Assembly (NCBI RefSeq): GCF_022869165.1
Contig: NZ_CP094929.1
Coordinates: 3,038,001 to 3,102,000 of the forward strand
Direction of reading: 5' to 3'
Source: Sphaerochaeta associata
GTDB taxonomy: Bacteria; Spirochaetota; Spirochaetia; Sphaerochaetales; Sphaerochaetaceae
DNA length: 64,000 nucleotides
Part shown: piece after piece, positions 63,833 to 64,000 of the stretch
Numbering within the stretch: the stretch's first letter is position 1
Layout: each line of letters opens with the position of its first letter
Translations under genes and position numbers: made by a program
Notes under the pieces: model-generated
Database searches by the model: none
Told to the model about the DNA's origin: nothing
What the model saw: only the letters and a program-made list of their open reading frames with translations

Positions 63833-64000
63833 ATGAGAAAATGGTTACTGGTTCTACTCTCGTTGGTGCTGATTGTCGGTACTCTCTTTGCCCAAGGAGC
63901 AAAAGAAGAGGTGAAATTCCCGAACAAAAAAGTGACTATTATCATGCCCTGGGGACTTGGAGGAGGTCCTGACACCATTGCACGTAAAGTCGCTTCCTAC
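63833..64000 (+). CDS. TctC/Bug-type tripartite tricarboxylate transporter binding protein (3' end outside window)
   Basis: The 56 visible codons encode the signal peptide MRKWLLVLLSLVLIVGTLFA, then a QGAKEE linker and FPNKKVTIIMPWGLGGGPDT. The last is the conserved start of Bug/TctC extracytoplasmic binding proteins (V-x-x-I-x-P-x-x-x-G-G-x-x-D). AGGAGAAAGAAA precedes the start. The rest lies beyond the window. Confidence 0.85.
   Translation, partial: MRKWLLVLLSLVLIVGTLFAQGAKEEVKFPNKKVTIIMPWGLGGGPDTIARKVASY

Overview
The window reads as a chromosomal segment of a free-living, carbohydrate-scavenging anaerobic spirochaete, most likely Sphaerochaeta or a close relative. The reasons are several YesM/YesN-type two-component pairs next to sugar ABC transporters, solute-binding proteins whose signal peptides end in spirochaete-style 'GSKEA/GNAEA/GAKEE' tails, a rubrerythrin, and many carbohydrate-scavenging genes. 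The genus is an inference. I saw no rRNA, tRNA or CRISPR array.

Layout. 1-5.9 kb: sucrose-phosphorylase-like GH13 (cut by the window edge), rubrerythrin, an AbiE type IV toxin-antitoxin pair with a palindromic operator, a small lipoprotein, a membrane-anchored LuxR regulator and a lipoprotein alpha/beta-hydrolase. 5.8-8.6 kb: a defence-like patch built on a ~190-bp direct repeat that includes the hydrolase 3' end. It holds a shrunken RelE-like toxin with an intact HTH antitoxin, then an AAA ATPase whose DUF4276 partner carries two in-frame stops. 8.6-17.1 kb: a glycoside locus (D-lyxose isomerase, GH4 glycosidase, YesN/YesM pair, MalEFG-type ABC transporter, amidohydrolase).

17.1-31.4 kb: an AT-richer segment bounded by 489-bp direct repeats of the amidohydrolase gene (16601-17089 and 31380-31868). 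It contains the most unusual system here: a YesN-type regulator, a histidine kinase without membrane or sensor domain, a badly degenerate double ABC ATPase, a solute-binding lipoprotein and an RbsC-like permease. I infer that a transporter-shaped complex acts as the receptor for the soluble kinase. The segment also carries a metallo-beta-lactamase-fold hydrolase, an MFS transporter and an Opp/Dpp peptide transporter. 31.4-32.5 kb is a gene graveyard: 5'-truncated amidohydrolase, DUF6922 protein, truncated AbiEii and a CPBP protease fragment.

32.5-38.1 kb: Imm5-like and DUF5655 proteins, DUF523/DUF1722, YibE/F, alkaline phosphatase, HNH nuclease. 38.1-46.5 kb: a coherent MurNAc scavenging cluster (RpiR regulator, MurQ etherase, BadF-type amino-sugar kinase, ABC transporter, HAD phosphatase, serine hydrolase, NUDIX). 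46.6-50 kb: ADP-ribosylglycohydrolase, aldose epimerase, SPFH/NfeD pair. 50-58.3 kb: an Fbp/Afu-type ABC transporter with an inositol-monophosphatase-family enzyme, a YesM/YesN pair and two paralogous binding proteins, which suggests uptake of a phosphorylated small molecule with a dedicated sensory binding protein. 58.5-64 kb: GGDEF-EAL protein, methyltransferase, LacI regulator with a perfect operator, ComEC-like MBL protein, and the start of a TctC-type binding protein.

Recurring regulatory designs: each of the four ABC operons that begin with a binding-protein gene has a strong hairpin just after that gene, and two YesN loci carry 20-21-bp-spaced direct repeats typical of AraC-type binding.
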